Part shown: piece by piece, positions 48,326 to 61,866 of the stretch
How positions within the stretch are numbered: position 1 is the stretch's first letter
Layout of the letters: every line of letters starts with the position of its first letter
Source of the DNA: Moellerella wisconsensis ATCC 35017
Lineage (GTDB): Bacteria; Pseudomonadota; Gammaproteobacteria; Enterobacterales; Enterobacteriaceae
DNA length: 64,000 nucleotides
Direction of reading: 5' to 3'
NCBI RefSeq assembly: GCF_001294465.1
Contig: NZ_LGAA01000009.1
Location: 105,118-169,117, forward strand
Translations under genes and position numbers: made by a program
Notes under the pieces: generated by a model
What the model saw: the letters and a program-made list of their open reading frames with translations, nothing else
Told to the model about the DNA's origin: nothing
The model's database searches: none

Positions 48326-48988
48326 ATGGATATGCCATCAGCATCAGCAAAAAATACTATTTTAAATCATGTGGCTATCTATTCAGCTGCCACTGCGTTA
48401 ATGGAAACCTGTTTAAATAGATTGCTATTTAAAGAGGGGGTCTTAAAGCCAGCGAGAACCCGTCTCACGGGTAAGACAATGTCTATTGATTTAAAAGAGT
48501 TGGATAAAGCATTAACACTGGTGTTTAGCGATAACCATGTTGATGTCTTAAGCCAATGGAGCGAGCCTGCTGATTGCACCCTCAGAACCTCTGTTTTTAC
48601 ATTGATTAAACTGAAAGATAAGCAGCAACTTTCACGACTGATCAATCAAGGTGATGTGGTTATTGAGGGTGATATGCAAGTTGTTCAACATTGGTCTACT
48701 TTGTTGGATTTAGCCGAGTGGGATCCCGCGCATTATTTAGCCCCTTATATTGGCGATGTTGTTGCTGAAGGCATTAGCCAATTTTTGCGCAAAGGGACGG
48801 GGCTTGCGGCGCATTTACTCTCTCGTCAGAAAACTTATGTGCAAGAAACGCTTATTGAAGAGTGGAAAATGGCCCCCGGGCCTCTGGAATTAATGCATTT
48901 TAGCTCTCAAGTAGAGCAGGTATCGACTGAACTGTCTCAGCTTGAACAACGCTTGAAACAGCTGGAGGAGAAGCATGACACCCGGTGA
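48326..48988 (+). CDS. ubiJ: Ubiquinone biosynthesis accessory factor UbiJ
   Basis: This SCP2-fold lipid-binding protein helps the aerobic ubiquinone complex together with UbiK. From ATG 48326 it has 220 residues (E. coli 201), with an SCP2 domain in the first two thirds ([42 protein letters not shown] in parts). A C-terminal coiled coil ([20 protein letters not shown]) follows. It overlaps ubiB by 14 bp. Confidence 0.93.
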   Translation: MDMPSASAKNTILNHVAIYSAATALMETCLNRLLFKEGVLKPARTRLTGKTMSIDLKELDKALTLVFSDNHVDVLSQWSEPADCTLRTSVFTLIKLKDKQQLSRLINQGDVVIEGDMQVVQHWSTLLDLAEWDPAHYLAPYIGDVVAEGISQFLRKGTGLAAHLLSRQKTYVQETLIEEWKMAPGPLELMHFSSQVEQVSTELSQLEQRLKQLEEKHDTR

Positions 48989-50609
48989 ATTAAAACGACT
49001 TTATTTCATTATTCGGGTATTTCTCTCTTATGGGTTGGATGAATTAATACCAAAAATTAAATTAACTATCCCTTTGCGTATCGGACGTTACGGTTTTTTT
49101 TGGATTAAAAATCAGCATAAAGATAAAGAGTTAGGTCAACGATTAAGACTCGCATTACAAGAGCTTGGGCCGGTTTGGATTAAGTTTGGTCAGATGCTTT
49201 CTACTCGACGCGATTTATTTCCTCCGGCGATAGCTGACCAACTGAGTCTATTGCAAGATAAAGTCGCTAGCTTTGACGGCAAATTGGCGCGCCAATATAT
49301 TGAAGACTCCCTCGGTGGATCGTTAGAAAACTGGTTTGATGATTTTGATGAGACTGCACTTGCTTCAGCTTCTATTGCTCAGGTGCATACCGCTAAATTA
49401 AAAGAGAATGGCAAGCAAATTGTCATAAAAGTTATTCGCCCAGATATTCTTCCGGTGATCAAGGCTGATATGCGTCTAATGTATCGCATTGCAAGCTGGG
49501 TTCCTCTCTTGCCTGATGGTCGACGTCTGCGGCCGAAAGAAGTTGTGAAGGAATATGAAAAAACGCTAATAGATGAGTTAAATTTATTACGTGAATCAGC
49601 CAATGCGATTCAATTACGCCGTAACTTTGAAAACAGCGCAATGCTGTATATTCCTGAAGTCTACTCTGATTATTGCCGTGAGAATGTCATGGTAATGGAG
49701 CGTATCTACGGCATCCCAGTTTCCGATATTCAGGCGCTGGAAGCTCAGGGAACCAATATGAAGCTGCTAGCGGAAAGAGGTGTAAAAGTCTTCTTTACTC
49801 AAGTATTTAGAGATAGCTTCTTTCATGCGGATATGCACCCAGGCAATATCTTTGTAAGTTATGATCACCCAGAAGATCCGCTGTATATTGGTATCGACTG
49901 CGGTATTGTTGGTTCATTAAATAAAGAAGATAAACGCTATTTGGCTGAAAACTTTATCGCTTTTTTTAATCGCGATTATCGTAAAGTCGCTGAGCTGCAT
50001 GTGGATTCGGGTTGGGTTCCTGTCGATACTAATGTTGAAGATTTTGAATTTGCTATTCGTACGGTATGTGAGCCGATTTTTGAAAAACCATTATCAGAAA
50101 TTTCATTTGGCCATGTGTTATTAAATTTATTTAATACTGCCCGTCGCTTTAATATGGAAGTTCAGCCGCAACTCGTTTTATTGCAAAAAACATTATTATA
50201 CGTTGAAGGATTAGGTCGCCAGCTCTATCCGCAGCTCGATTTATGGAAAACAGCTAAACCTTTCCTTGAGGATTGGATTTTAAGCCAAGTTGGGCTTCCT
50301 GCTATCACTAAAGCGCTAAAAGAAAAAGCACCTTATTGGGCTGAAAAAATGCCTGAGATCCCTGATTTAATTTATGGCGCGTTGCGTCAGCATAAATACC
50401 TGCAAAATAGTCTTGATGGATTATCAAAAGAGCTTAAAAATCAGCGGGTGAACCAGCGAAAGTCACAATATCTATTAGGAATAGGTGCAACATTTATTTT
50501 ATGTGGTAGTTTGTTCTATCTTTCCGATTCAATAAAAATATCTGCTGCGTTTATGTTTGCAGGGGCGCTGTCTTGGTTGTTAGGATGGTGTAAATCAGGG
50601 AAAAACTGA
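48975..50609 (+). CDS. ubiB: Ubiquinone biosynthesis kinase-like protein UbiB
   Basis: This atypical ADCK/ABC1 kinase-like ATPase is needed for ubiquinone synthesis. The 544 residues (E. coli 546) include the invariant KFGQ motif ([13 protein letters not shown], Lys70), the Ala-rich-loop region [24 protein letters not shown] and GIDCGIVG. Two C-terminal membrane helices (about 497-540) are present. GGAGGAG in the ubiJ tail is the ribosome site. A hairpin separates it from tatA. Confidence 0.97.
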   Translation: MTPGELKRLYFIIRVFLSYGLDELIPKIKLTIPLRIGRYGFFWIKNQHKDKELGQRLRLALQELGPVWIKFGQMLSTRRDLFPPAIADQLSLLQDKVASFDGKLARQYIEDSLGGSLENWFDDFDETALASASIAQVHTAKLKENGKQIVIKVIRPDILPVIKADMRLMYRIASWVPLLPDGRRLRPKEVVKEYEKTLIDELNLLRESANAIQLRRNFENSAMLYIPEVYSDYCRENVMVMERIYGIPVSDIQALEAQGTNMKLLAERGVKVFFTQVFRDSFFHADMHPGNIFVSYDHPEDPLYIGIDCGIVGSLNKEDKRYLAENFIAFFNRDYRKVAELHVDSGWVPVDTNVEDFEFAIRTVCEPIFEKPLSEISFGHVLLNLFNTARRFNMEVQPQLVLLQKTLLYVEGLGRQLYPQLDLWKTAKPFLEDWILSQVGLPAITKALKEKAPYWAEKMPEIPDLIYGALRQHKYLQNSLDGLSKELKNQRVNQRKSQYLLGIGATFILCGSLFYLSDSIKISAAFMFAGALSWLLGWCKSGKN

Positions 50610-50610
50610 G

Positions 50611-50636
50611 GTAAGTTTGTTTTCAAACAAACTTAC
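50611..50636. repeat. Perfect 12-bp hairpin between ubiB and tatA
   Basis: GTAAGTTTGTTT and AAACAAACTTAC form a perfect inverted repeat with a 2-nt centre, starting 2 bp after the ubiB stop. No T-run follows, so it may be a partial terminator or an mRNA-stability hairpin. Confidence 0.7.
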
Positions 50637-50651
50637 TAGCATGTTAACTGT

Positions 50652-50680
50652 TTCCGTATTTAATTTGGGTTGTATATAAT
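50652..50680 (+). promoter_or_regulatory. Possible tatABC promoter
   Basis: TATAAT at 50675-50680 lies about 43 nt before the tatA ATG; the -35 candidate (TTCCGT, 17-bp spacer) is weak. Confidence 0.35.
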
Positions 50681-50722
50681 GGGCTCATTAGTCTTGATCC
50701 CACTTCTATAGAGGTAAAAACG

Positions 50723-51004
50723 ATGGAATCAACAATCGCAATGGCAGCTTTCGGAAGCCCATGGCAGCTTATTATTATCGCTCTTTTAGTTATTTTAATT
50801 TTCGGCACTAAAAAATTGCGTTCTCTGGGATCCGATCTTGGTGAATCCTTAAAAGGCTTCAAAAAAGCTATTAATGATGAAGATACCAATAAAGCCGACA
50901 AATCAGAACAAGCTAATGATGCTGACTTTGAAACTAAAAATATCGCTCAACAGAAAACAGCCGATAAAGCTGATAGCAGTGTTGAGAGCAAAAATAAACA
51001 GTAG
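50723..51004 (+). CDS. tatA: Twin-arginine translocase subunit TatA
   Basis: This small membrane protein polymerises to form the Tat export pathway. The 93 residues (E. coli 89) show an N-terminal helix ([20 protein letters not shown]), the [26 protein letters not shown] amphipathic helix with conserved Phe-Gly, and a polar tail. An AGAGG site lies upstream. It is the first gene of tatABC, which exports folded proteins such as FdoG encoded in this window. Confidence 0.95.
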   Translation: MESTIAMAAFGSPWQLIIIALLVILIFGTKKLRSLGSDLGESLKGFKKAINDEDTNKADKSEQANDADFETKNIAQQKTADKADSSVESKNKQ

Positions 51005-51013
51005 GGTTAAACC

Positions 51014-51565
51014 GTGTTTGATATAAGTTTTCCTGAGTTACTCTTGGTTGCGGTGATTGGCCTGGTTGTTTTAGGGCCAGAACGCTTACCTGTAGCTGTA
51101 AGAACAGTTGCCGGTTGGATCCGAGCGATGCGTTCTCTTGCTGCCAATGTACAAAATGAACTCTCGCAAGAGTTTAAATTGCAAGAGCTACAGGAAAGCC
51201 TGAAAAAAGTTGAGGAAAAAGCGGGACTACAGGCGCTTTCTCCTGAACTGAAACAGTCTATGGATGAGCTTCGGCAAGCTGCTGAGTCACTGAAACAAAG
51301 CTACAGTTCATCGGCTGAAAGCATTAGCGATGAATTGAAAAAAGCGACAGAGTTAACTGAAAACTACGACGTTGCCGTAAAACAAGCTAGTGATCCTGAA
51401 GAAACATCAAACGAAAATGATCCTGATCCTGAGGTCGCCGCCAAAATGGCTTCTGTGGTAGAGACTGAATCTATCTTAGAGCCTGCCCATACTCCGGCAG
51501 CACCAGACAAATTAGCTACCTCAGAAGTAAAGAAAAGTTCTCATCAAAATCATAGTGAAAACTAA
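51014..51565 (+). CDS. tatB: Twin-arginine translocase subunit TatB
   Basis: TatB forms the signal-peptide receptor with TatC. The 183 residues (E. coli 171) begin [26 protein letters not shown], in parts: helix with Glu8 and the Gly-Pro hinge. A long charged amphipathic region and a disordered acidic C-terminus follow. It lies 9 bp after tatA. Confidence 0.95.
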   Translation: MFDISFPELLLVAVIGLVVLGPERLPVAVRTVAGWIRAMRSLAANVQNELSQEFKLQELQESLKKVEEKAGLQALSPELKQSMDELRQAAESLKQSYSSSAESISDELKKATELTENYDVAVKQASDPEETSNENDPDPEVAAKMASVVETESILEPAHTPAAPDKLATSEVKKSSHQNHSEN

Positions 51566-51568
51566 AAC

Positions 51569-52333
51569 ATGGCTGTTAATGATACACAACCGCTCATTAG
51601 TCATTTAATTGAGTTAAGAAAACGTTTACTCAACTGTTTAATTACCGTATTGGTGGTTTTCTTTGCTCTTGCCTATTTTTCTAATGATATTTATCGATTA
51701 GTTGCCGCGCCGTTAATTGATAAATTGCCTATGGGCTCCCAGATGAGTGCAACTGATGTTGCCTCGACCTTTTTTACCCCCATTAAGCTGACAATCATGG
51801 TTTCCGTTTTTCTTTCGGTACCTATGATTTTATATCAAATTTGGGCATTCATTGCGCCGGCATTATATAAACATGAACGCAGATTAATGCTGCCATTACT
51901 GGTTTCCAGTAGTTTTCTCTTTTATTTAGGCATGGCGTTTGCTTATTTTGTGGTGTTTCCATTGGCGTTTGGTTTTTTCGTTAAAACAACGCCAGAAAGT
52001 GTTAATTTTATTCCTGACATCAGTAAATATTTAAGCTTTGTCATGACCCTATTTATGGCATTCGGTGCTGCATTTGAAGTGCCTATTGCCATCATTTTAC
52101 TGTGTTGGACCGGTGTGACTACGCCACAGTCGTTGAAACGTAAACGACCTTATATTTTGGTAGGCGCATTTATTGTTGGAATGTTTTTAACTCCGCCGGA
52201 TGTGCTGTCTCAAACATTATTGGCCGTACCTATGTATTTACTGTTTGAGCTAGGGGTATTGCTATCTAATTTTTATGTGGGTAAGAGCCGCAAAGATTAC
52301 CAGAATGAGCAAGCAGAAAATCAAGACGACTGA
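51569..52333 (+). CDS. tatC: Twin-arginine translocase subunit TatC
   Basis: This six-helix membrane protein binds the RR signal peptide. The 254 residues (E. coli 258) contain [16 protein letters not shown] at the N-terminus, [17 protein letters not shown] in the first cytoplasmic loop, and [22 protein letters not shown] near the end. tatD, next in E. coli, is missing and a terminator follows. Confidence 0.97.
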   Translation: MAVNDTQPLISHLIELRKRLLNCLITVLVVFFALAYFSNDIYRLVAAPLIDKLPMGSQMSATDVASTFFTPIKLTIMVSVFLSVPMILYQIWAFIAPALYKHERRLMLPLLVSSSFLFYLGMAFAYFVVFPLAFGFFVKTTPESVNFIPDISKYLSFVMTLFMAFGAAFEVPIAIILLCWTGVTTPQSLKRKRPYILVGAFIVGMFLTPPDVLSQTLLAVPMYLLFELGVLLSNFYVGKSRKDYQNEQAENQDD

Positions 52334-52353
52334 CATAGCCCTTTCAAGCTGAT

Positions 52354-52393
52354 AAAAAAAACCGCTGATGAGATTAATCGCGGTTTTTTTTAT
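52354..52393. terminator. Terminator between convergent tatC and rfaH
   Basis: AACCGC/GCGGTT arms with A-run before and T8 run after serve both convergent genes. Confidence 0.8.
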
Positions 52394-52424
52394 GGATGGC
52401 GTAAAAATCAGTAAGTGGCAAAAT

Positions 52425-52919
52425 TTAGTTATCTAGTTTTTTAAACAGACGGTTATCTAACGATTTTGGTACATTTTGATTTAAGATATTCAGAAATAGT
52501 ATCGAACGTTTCTCACCATCCGGTTCTTTATAAATAGCTTCAATACCAGCAAAAATACCCTCGAGTATAACCACTTTATCGCCATCAATCGGAGTTGATG
52601 GTTCGGTTAGTGATTGAGACATTGCTAAAGCAAAGGTTTCAATAAGCTTATCCGGGACTACGGTTGGGTATTGACCAAAGCGAACAAAATGACTGACTCC
52701 ACGCGTTGATTGAATAGTTGTAGTATGAATTTTCTCATGATCAAATTTCACAAATAGATAATTAGGAAATAGTGCCTCGATTACTTTAGCTCGTTTTCCT
52801 CTGACCACTTTTTCTATTTCAACCATTGGGGTCATACAGTCAACAAATTGACGGGTCAGATGCTCGATTGCCCTATCTATCTGGCCACGTTTGCAGTAAA
52901 GAAGGTACCATTTTTCCAT
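52425..52919 (-). CDS. rfaH: Transcription antitermination protein RfaH
   Basis: This NusG paralog is recruited at ops elements and lets RNA polymerase read through long operons for LPS, capsule, hemolysin and F pilus. The start at 52919 gives MEKWYLLYCKRGQ, matching E. coli (a Met one codon earlier is possible), for 164 residues (E. coli 162). Motifs are VRGKRAKVIEALFPNYLFV, HTTTIQSTRGVSHFVRFG and a C-terminal KOW region. It is divergent from pepE; in E. coli tatD lies on its other side. Confidence 0.95.
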   Translation of the reverse strand: MEKWYLLYCKRGQIDRAIEHLTRQFVDCMTPMVEIEKVVRGKRAKVIEALFPNYLFVKFDHEKIHTTTIQSTRGVSHFVRFGQYPTVVPDKLIETFALAMSQSLTEPSTPIDGDKVVILEGIFAGIEAIYKEPDGEKRSILFLNILNQNVPKSLDNRLFKKLDN

Positions 52920-53072
52920 CATATTCGGCTCTTTAGTAAAATATCTTCACCATGATAACAAATCAGTCTATAAAAAGGTGACTAAAATATATTAAGCATT
53001 ATTATGCGATAAGCTAAGTTTAAATAAGCTAATCTTTTGATTGGCATATACAGTTATTATTAAGGAAATACA

Positions 53073-53798
53073 ATGGATATTTTTTTATTAAGTAATGGTA
53101 AATTACCCGATAATTCGACTTGGTTAAGCTATGCTCTACCCCGTATCCATTCGATGATTGAGCGGCGTAAAATAACTCGAGCCCTGTTGATCCCTTATGC
53201 AATATTACGAGGGTCTCATGATGAGCGAGCTAAAGAATTAACCGTGGCTTTAGGAATTAATGTTACTTCTATCGAACATTTTGCTGATCCTGTTCAAGCG
53301 ATTGAACAAGCTGAATGCATTTTGATCAGTGGGGGAAATACATGGCAGTTAAATCAATGTTTGCATCAGTATAATTTGATTGTTCCTATTCAGCGAGCCG
53401 TACGTGAACGCCAAGTGCCTTATATTGGATGGAGTGCCGGTTGTAATGTTGCGACACCGAGCATTCGTACTACGAATGATATGCCGGTTAGCAATACGGT
53501 GGTTATGCCTTCTTTGGGATTATTTCCTTTACAAATTAATCCTCATTATATCGACAGCCATCTTAGTGGACACATGGGCGAAACTCGAGATGAGCGTTTA
53601 GCTGAATTTTGTATTATTAACCCGACTGAACGGGTTGTCGCACTGCGGGAGGGCAGCGGACTACAAATTGAAGGCAATAAATTGAGTTACTTTAGTGCTA
53701 AGCAGCAAGGATTTAAATTATTTCAGCATAACCAAGTCTTTGACGAGCAATTTGATACTCACGCGTTAGCCAAATATGTTCCCTTTGAATGTCAGTAA
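53073..53798 (+). CDS. pepE: Dipeptidase E (alpha-aspartyl dipeptidase)
   Basis: This family S51 serine peptidase hydrolyses Asp-X dipeptides in the cytoplasm. The 241 residues (E. coli 229) have the nucleophile elbow GWSAGCNVA (Ser121), NDMP with the expected Asp136, and INPHYID (His158). AAGGAA lies before the ATG. It sits between rfaH and ubiD, where E. coli has no pepE, so it has moved here or been moved elsewhere in E. coli. Confidence 0.9.
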   Translation: MDIFLLSNGKLPDNSTWLSYALPRIHSMIERRKITRALLIPYAILRGSHDERAKELTVALGINVTSIEHFADPVQAIEQAECILISGGNTWQLNQCLHQYNLIVPIQRAVRERQVPYIGWSAGCNVATPSIRTTNDMPVSNTVVMPSLGLFPLQINPHYIDSHLSGHMGETRDERLAEFCIINPTERVVALREGSGLQIEGNKLSYFSAKQQGFKLFQHNQVFDEQFDTHALAKYVPFECQ

Positions 53799-53912
53799 AA
53801 ATAATCCGGTCTTTATAAATAAAACATCTTATTATTCAATGGATAGCTAGATAACTTGTAACACCTACAGGACGCTTTATAATGAAGTTCCTCCTGCAAA
53901 CATAAAAAGAGC

Positions 53913-55388
53913 ATGATGAAATACCGCGACCTCAGAGAATTCCTTTCACTATTAGAAAAGAAAGGCGAATTAAAACGCATCACCATGGAAGTTGACCCCT
54001 ACCTGGAAATGACGGAAATCTCCGACAGAACGTTGCGAGCAGGTGGGCCGGCATTATTGTTTGAAAATCCTAAAGGCTACGACATGCCGGTATTGTGTAA
54101 TTTATTTGGTACTGCCAAACGAGTAGCAATGGGCATGGGACAAGACGATGTTAAAGCGCTTCATGAAGTCGGCAAGTTATTGGCCTTTTTAAAAGAGCCA
54201 GAGCCGCCAAAAGGATTTCGTGATTTATTCGACAAAATGCCCAAATTTAAGCAAGTGTTGAATATGCCGGTGAAACGATTGAACTCAGCCCCTTGCCAAG
54301 AACAGATATGGTCAGGAGATGAAGTTGATTTATCTCGAATTCCGGTCATGCATTGTTGGCCAGAAGACGCGGCACCATTAATTACATGGGGGCTTACGGT
54401 AACTCGAGGTCCTTATAAAGAGCGTCAAAATTTAGGCATTTATCGGCAGCAAGTGCTGGGTAAAAATAAATTAATTATGCGTTGGCTATCTCATCGTGGC
54501 GGCGCGTTAGATTTTCAAGAGTGGTGTGAAGCCCATCCCGGTGAGCGTTTCCCTGTTGCGGTCGCTTTAGGTGCCGATCCTGCCACCATTCTTGGCGCAG
54601 TCACTCCAGTGCCTGATACATTATCAGAATATGCGTTTGCTGGATTATTACGCGGTAATAAATCGGAAGTGGTTAAATGTATTTCTAATGATTTAGAAGT
54701 ACCTGCAGGCGCTGAAATAATTTTAGAAGGCTATATTGAACCGGGCGAAATGGCACCTGAAGGTCCTTATGGTGACCATACTGGTTATTATAATGAGATT
54801 GATCACTTTCCTGTTTTTACGGTTACGCATATCACTCAGCGCCCTGATCCTATTTACCATTCTACTTATACCGGGCGACCACCGGATGAGCCGGCCGTTC
54901 TTGGTGTGGCTCTAAATGAAGTTTTGGTTCCTATTTTACAGAAACAATTCCCTGAGATTGTTGATTTTTATTTACCCCCAGAAGGTTGTTCATATCGCTT
55001 AGCGGTGGTTACAATGAAAAAGCAATATGCGGGGCATGCTAAGCGCGTCATGATGGGTGTTTGGTCCTATCTGCGCCAGTTTATGTATACTAAATTTGTT
55101 ATTGTTTGTGATGATGATATTAATGCGCGTGATTGGAATGATGTAATGTGGGCGATAACCACCCGTATGGATCCTGCGCGTGACACCATCATGATGGAAA
55201 ACACCCCGATTGACTATCTTGATTTTGCTTCACCGGTGTCTGGTTTAGGTTCAAAAATGGGATTAGATGCCACCAATAAATGGCCTGGCGAAACCAACAG
55301 AGAATGGGGCAGACCGATTGTAATGACGGAAGAAATCAAATCTCGTGTGGATACCATTTGGGATCAATTAGATATTTTAGATAAATAA
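53913..55388 (+). CDS. ubiD: 3-octaprenyl-4-hydroxybenzoate carboxy-lyase UbiD
   Basis: This prenylated-FMN decarboxylase acts in ubiquinone synthesis and needs UbiX. The 491 residues (E. coli 497) start [27 protein letters not shown] (in parts); either of the two adjacent Met codons may be used. Signatures include [42 protein letters not shown] and [15 protein letters not shown]. It is followed 9 bp later by fre, as in E. coli. Confidence 0.96.
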   Translation: MMKYRDLREFLSLLEKKGELKRITMEVDPYLEMTEISDRTLRAGGPALLFENPKGYDMPVLCNLFGTAKRVAMGMGQDDVKALHEVGKLLAFLKEPEPPKGFRDLFDKMPKFKQVLNMPVKRLNSAPCQEQIWSGDEVDLSRIPVMHCWPEDAAPLITWGLTVTRGPYKERQNLGIYRQQVLGKNKLIMRWLSHRGGALDFQEWCEAHPGERFPVAVALGADPATILGAVTPVPDTLSEYAFAGLLRGNKSEVVKCISNDLEVPAGAEIILEGYIEPGEMAPEGPYGDHTGYYNEIDHFPVFTVTHITQRPDPIYHSTYTGRPPDEPAVLGVALNEVLVPILQKQFPEIVDFYLPPEGCSYRLAVVTMKKQYAGHAKRVMMGVWSYLRQFMYTKFVIVCDDDINARDWNDVMWAITTRMDPARDTIMMENTPIDYLDFASPVSGLGSKMGLDATNKWPGETNREWGRPIVMTEEIKSRVDTIWDQLDILDK

Positions 55389-55397
55389 GAGGGATTG

Positions 55398-56099
55398 ATG
55401 ACAATGCTAAGCTGTAAGGTAACTTCCGTTGAATCAATAACAGAGACTGTTTATCGCGTAATTTTATTACCTGCAGGTCCCTTTGATTTTAAGGCTGGCC
55501 AGTATCTTATGGTCGTGATGGATGAACGCGATAAACGCCCATTTTCAATGGCATCGACCCCATCAAATAAAGAAACTATCGAGTTACATATCGGGGCCTC
55601 TGAAATTAACCTTTATGCAATGGCGGTGATGGATAGAATTTTAGATCAACGTTGCATTGATATTGATATCCCGCATGGTAAAGCATGGTTTCGTGAAAAC
55701 AGCCGTAATCCTATGATCTTAATTGCCGGAGGCACTGGATTCTCCTATACCCATTCAATTTTACTGGCCGCTTTGATTGAGGATCCTGCCCGTGAAATTA
55801 CCTTTTACTGGGGAGGGAGAGAACTGGCTCATTTATATGATCTCGGTGAACTGCAAGCTTTGTCAGAACAGCACCCTAATTTAAAAATTATTCCGGTTGT
55901 TGAACAGCCTGAAGAACATTGGCGGGGGCGTACTGGAACGGTACTTAGTGCTGTGTTAGATGATTTTGGTGATTTGGCGAACCATGAAATTTATATTGCA
56001 GGCCGTTTTGAAATGGCGAAGGTAGCTCGTGAGCGTTTTTGTAATGAACGTAATGCCGATAAAGAAAAATTATTTGGCGATGCTTACGAATTTATTTAG
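55398..56099 (+). CDS. fre: NAD(P)H-flavin reductase Fre
   Basis: It reduces free flavins with NAD(P)H. ATG 55398 ([12 protein letters not shown]) aligns with the E. coli start MTTLSCKV and gives 233 residues, the same length; a TTG one codon earlier is not needed. Flavin-binding RPFSMAS, the nucleotide-binding [11 protein letters not shown] and the C-terminal [13 protein letters not shown] are present. AGAGGGA is the ribosome site. It is probably cotranscribed with ubiD. Confidence 0.95.
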   Translation: MTMLSCKVTSVESITETVYRVILLPAGPFDFKAGQYLMVVMDERDKRPFSMASTPSNKETIELHIGASEINLYAMAVMDRILDQRCIDIDIPHGKAWFRENSRNPMILIAGGTGFSYTHSILLAALIEDPAREITFYWGGRELAHLYDLGELQALSEQHPNLKIIPVVEQPEEHWRGRTGTVLSAVLDDFGDLANHEIYIAGRFEMAKVARERFCNERNADKEKLFGDAYEFI

Positions 56100-56146
56100 C
56101 TATTATATTTAGCTATTATAATTATTTAGAGTCGCTAATTCTTGCG

Positions 56147-56173
56147 TAAAAAGCCCGCCCCTGACTCGGCGGG
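56147..56173 (-). terminator. fadBA terminator
   Basis: Read on the minus strand, CCCGCC/GGCGGG with an 8-nt loop is followed by CTTTTTAC. It lies about 100 bp past the fadA stop. Confidence 0.65.
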
Positions 56174-56228
56174 AAATAAAACAACGTACTGACAAACAGC
56201 GAAATCAAATAATTTATTTTATATATTT

Positions 56229-56262
56229 CGAGTTACAGATGAAGTTATCTATCTGCAACTCG
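56229..56262. repeat. 12-bp inverted repeat just after fadA
   Basis: CGAGTTACAGAT and ATCTGCAACTCG pair with one mismatch across a 10-nt loop, 11 bp past the fadA stop and before the stronger terminator. Confidence 0.6.
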
Positions 56263-56272
56263 AATATTAGGA

Positions 56273-59636
<3,364 letters not shown>

Positions 59637-59662
59637 GCCGTTCTCCTTATGATGATTTTATC

Positions 59663-59679
59663 ATCTGGTACGACCAGAT
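59663..59679. promoter_or_regulatory. FadR operator of fadBA
   Basis: ATCTGGTACGACCAGAT is a near-perfect palindrome and, from memory, equals the E. coli fadB FadR operator. Its place just upstream of fadB implies repression that long-chain acyl-CoA relieves. Confidence 0.85.
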
Positions 59680-59892
59680 ACGGTGAGTGTGATTTTATTG
59701 TTAAAGAAATGCAAACGAATAATTAATAATCTGGAACAAGGATCACAGCATAAAAGGAGTTAAAATAGATGAGTTATATTAATTTTTTATTCAAATCATA
59801 AAATTAGCTCTAGTTTCATATGATCTCATACCAGAGAGCGAGACTAACGTGCTAAGCTTGAGATCTATGAAAAAATATAAAGGTTAAATGAA

Positions 59893-61227
59893 ATGGAAAA
59901 ATTGGCGGTCCTTTACTCTGAACATATCAATACCTTACAGCAAAGAACGCAGCAAGTTTTACAGCGCAGTGAGCTAGATGCAGTGCTTATCCATTCGGGT
60001 GAACCACGGCGTATTTTTCTAGATGATAGTGACTACCCATTTAAAGTTAATCCACATTTTAAAGCTTGGGTGCCTGTCACCGATGTGCCACATAGTTGGT
60101 TATGGGTTGATGGTATAAACAAGCCCAAATTATGGTTTTATTCACCAGTTGATTATTGGCACAGTGTAGAGCCGTTACCTAATGCCTTTTGGACTAATGA
60201 GATTGAGCTGATTCCATTAAAGAATTCAAATGAAATCAATGAATTATTAGGCCAGTTTTCTAAAGATAATGTGGCGTATATTGGCGAAGCCATAGATAAA
60301 GCCAGCGCTTTAGGCATTAAACAGCAAAATATCAATCCACAATCAGTCGTTGATTATTATCATTATTATCGCTCTTATAAAACAGACTATGAGCTGTACT
60401 GTATGCGAGAAGCGCAAAAAATGGCGGTGAATGGTCATCTTTCAGCATTTGAAGCATTTCAGGCTGAAATGAGTGAATTTGATATTAATATCAGCTATTT
60501 ACAAGCCACAGGGCATCGTGACACTAATGTTCCTTATGGTAATATTGTTGCCTTGAATGAAAATGCCGCAGTACTGCACTATACCAAACAGCAACAGCGA
60601 GTTCCGAGTGAATTTAGAAGCTTTCTGATTGATGCTGGGGCTGAATATAATGGCTATGCCGCTGATATTACCCGGACTTATGCGGCTAAACATAAAAGTG
60701 ATTTTGCAGCTTTAGTCAAAGATTTAAACGAACAACAGCAAGCATTGATTAATTCGATTAAAGCCGGCGTCAGATATACTGATTATCATATTGATATGCA
60801 CCATAGAATCGCTAAACTTCTTAAAAAACACGACATAATTAAAGGATTAAGCGAAGAAGTTATGGTTGAACAGGGGATAACAACTCCATTCCTTCCTCAC
60901 GGATTAGGTCATCCTTTAGGATTGCAAGTTCATGATGTTGCTGGTTTTATGCAAGATGAAAACGGTACTCACTTAGCTGCGCCAAAAATGTATCCTTTCC
61001 TACGGTGCACCCGAGTGATAGAGCCGAAAATGGTGTTAACTATCGAGCCCGGATTATATTTTATCGAATCATTGCTGGCATCATGGCGTGAAAGTGAGTT
61101 TAAAACACATTTTAATTGGCATAAAATTGAACAAATGAAACCTTATGGCGGCATAAGAATCGAAGATAATATTGTTATTCATCATAACCGTATTGAGAAT
61201 ATGACCCGAGATTTGCAGCTACCCTAA
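59893..61227 (+). CDS. pepQ: Xaa-Pro dipeptidase PepQ
   Basis: This metalloprotease (M24B, prolidase) splits Xaa-Pro dipeptides in the cytoplasm. The 444 residues (E. coli 443) carry metal ligands in [38 protein letters not shown] and GIRIEDN. It is divergent from fadB and overlaps yigZ by 1 bp (TAATG), so the two are coupled. Confidence 0.96.
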   Translation: MEKLAVLYSEHINTLQQRTQQVLQRSELDAVLIHSGEPRRIFLDDSDYPFKVNPHFKAWVPVTDVPHSWLWVDGINKPKLWFYSPVDYWHSVEPLPNAFWTNEIELIPLKNSNEINELLGQFSKDNVAYIGEAIDKASALGIKQQNINPQSVVDYYHYYRSYKTDYELYCMREAQKMAVNGHLSAFEAFQAEMSEFDINISYLQATGHRDTNVPYGNIVALNENAAVLHYTKQQQRVPSEFRSFLIDAGAEYNGYAADITRTYAAKHKSDFAALVKDLNEQQQALINSIKAGVRYTDYHIDMHHRIAKLLKKHDIIKGLSEEVMVEQGITTPFLPHGLGHPLGLQVHDVAGFMQDENGTHLAAPKMYPFLRCTRVIEPKMVLTIEPGLYFIESLLASWRESEFKTHFNWHKIEQMKPYGGIRIEDNIVIHHNRIENMTRDLQLP

Positions 61228-61838
61228 TGCGACCTTATTTAATTCCGGCTGAGCCGGTCTCATTTACTGAGGAAATAAAAAAAAGCCGTTTTATTACCTA
61301 TTTAGCGCATACAGAAGGTACTGAAGCGGCAAAAAAATTTATTGAATCAATAAAAACGCAGTATCCTGATGCCCGGCACCATTGCTGGGCATTCGTCGCT
61401 GGTCGGCCAGATGACTCCCAGCAGCTGGGTTTTTCCGATGATGGTGAACCAACAGGAACGGCGGGGAAACCGATGATTGCTCAGCTACTGGGCAGTCAAA
61501 TTGGTGAAATAACTTGTGTTTGTGTACGCTATTTTGGCGGGATCAAATTGGGTACTGGTGGATTAGTTAAAGCTTATGGTAATGGCGTACAACAGGCGCT
61601 AAAACTGTTACAGACAAAAACAAAAATACCGCAAAAAATTTTCCATCTTAGCTGTGATTACTCACAGATTAGTTTGGTTGAACAATTTGTTTCACAAAGT
61701 GAAGGGCAAATAATAAACAGTGAATACGGTGAATCTGTCGCACTACAAATATCACTCCCTGCTACGTTAGAAGCAGAATGCGGTGATAAGTTACGCGATA
61801 TGAGCCGTGGAACACTTGAATTAGTCCCAGAAACTTAA
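61227..61838 (+). CDS. yigZ: IMPACT family protein YigZ
   Basis: A 203-residue cytoplasmic protein (E. coli 204) of the UPF0029/IMPACT family; its role is not settled. Family signatures are HHCWAFVAG, FSDDGEPTGTAGKPM and VRYFGGIKLGTGGLVKAYG. The C-terminal third has the EF-G domain V-like fold expected of the family. Its ATG overlaps the pepQ stop and trkH follows after 28 bp, as in E. coli. Confidence 0.94.
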   Translation: MRPYLIPAEPVSFTEEIKKSRFITYLAHTEGTEAAKKFIESIKTQYPDARHHCWAFVAGRPDDSQQLGFSDDGEPTGTAGKPMIAQLLGSQIGEITCVCVRYFGGIKLGTGGLVKAYGNGVQQALKLLQTKTKIPQKIFHLSCDYSQISLVEQFVSQSEGQIINSEYGESVALQISLPATLEAECGDKLRDMSRGTLELVPET

Positions 61839-61866
61839 TCACATTGGTTGGCAAGGAACCTGCTCC

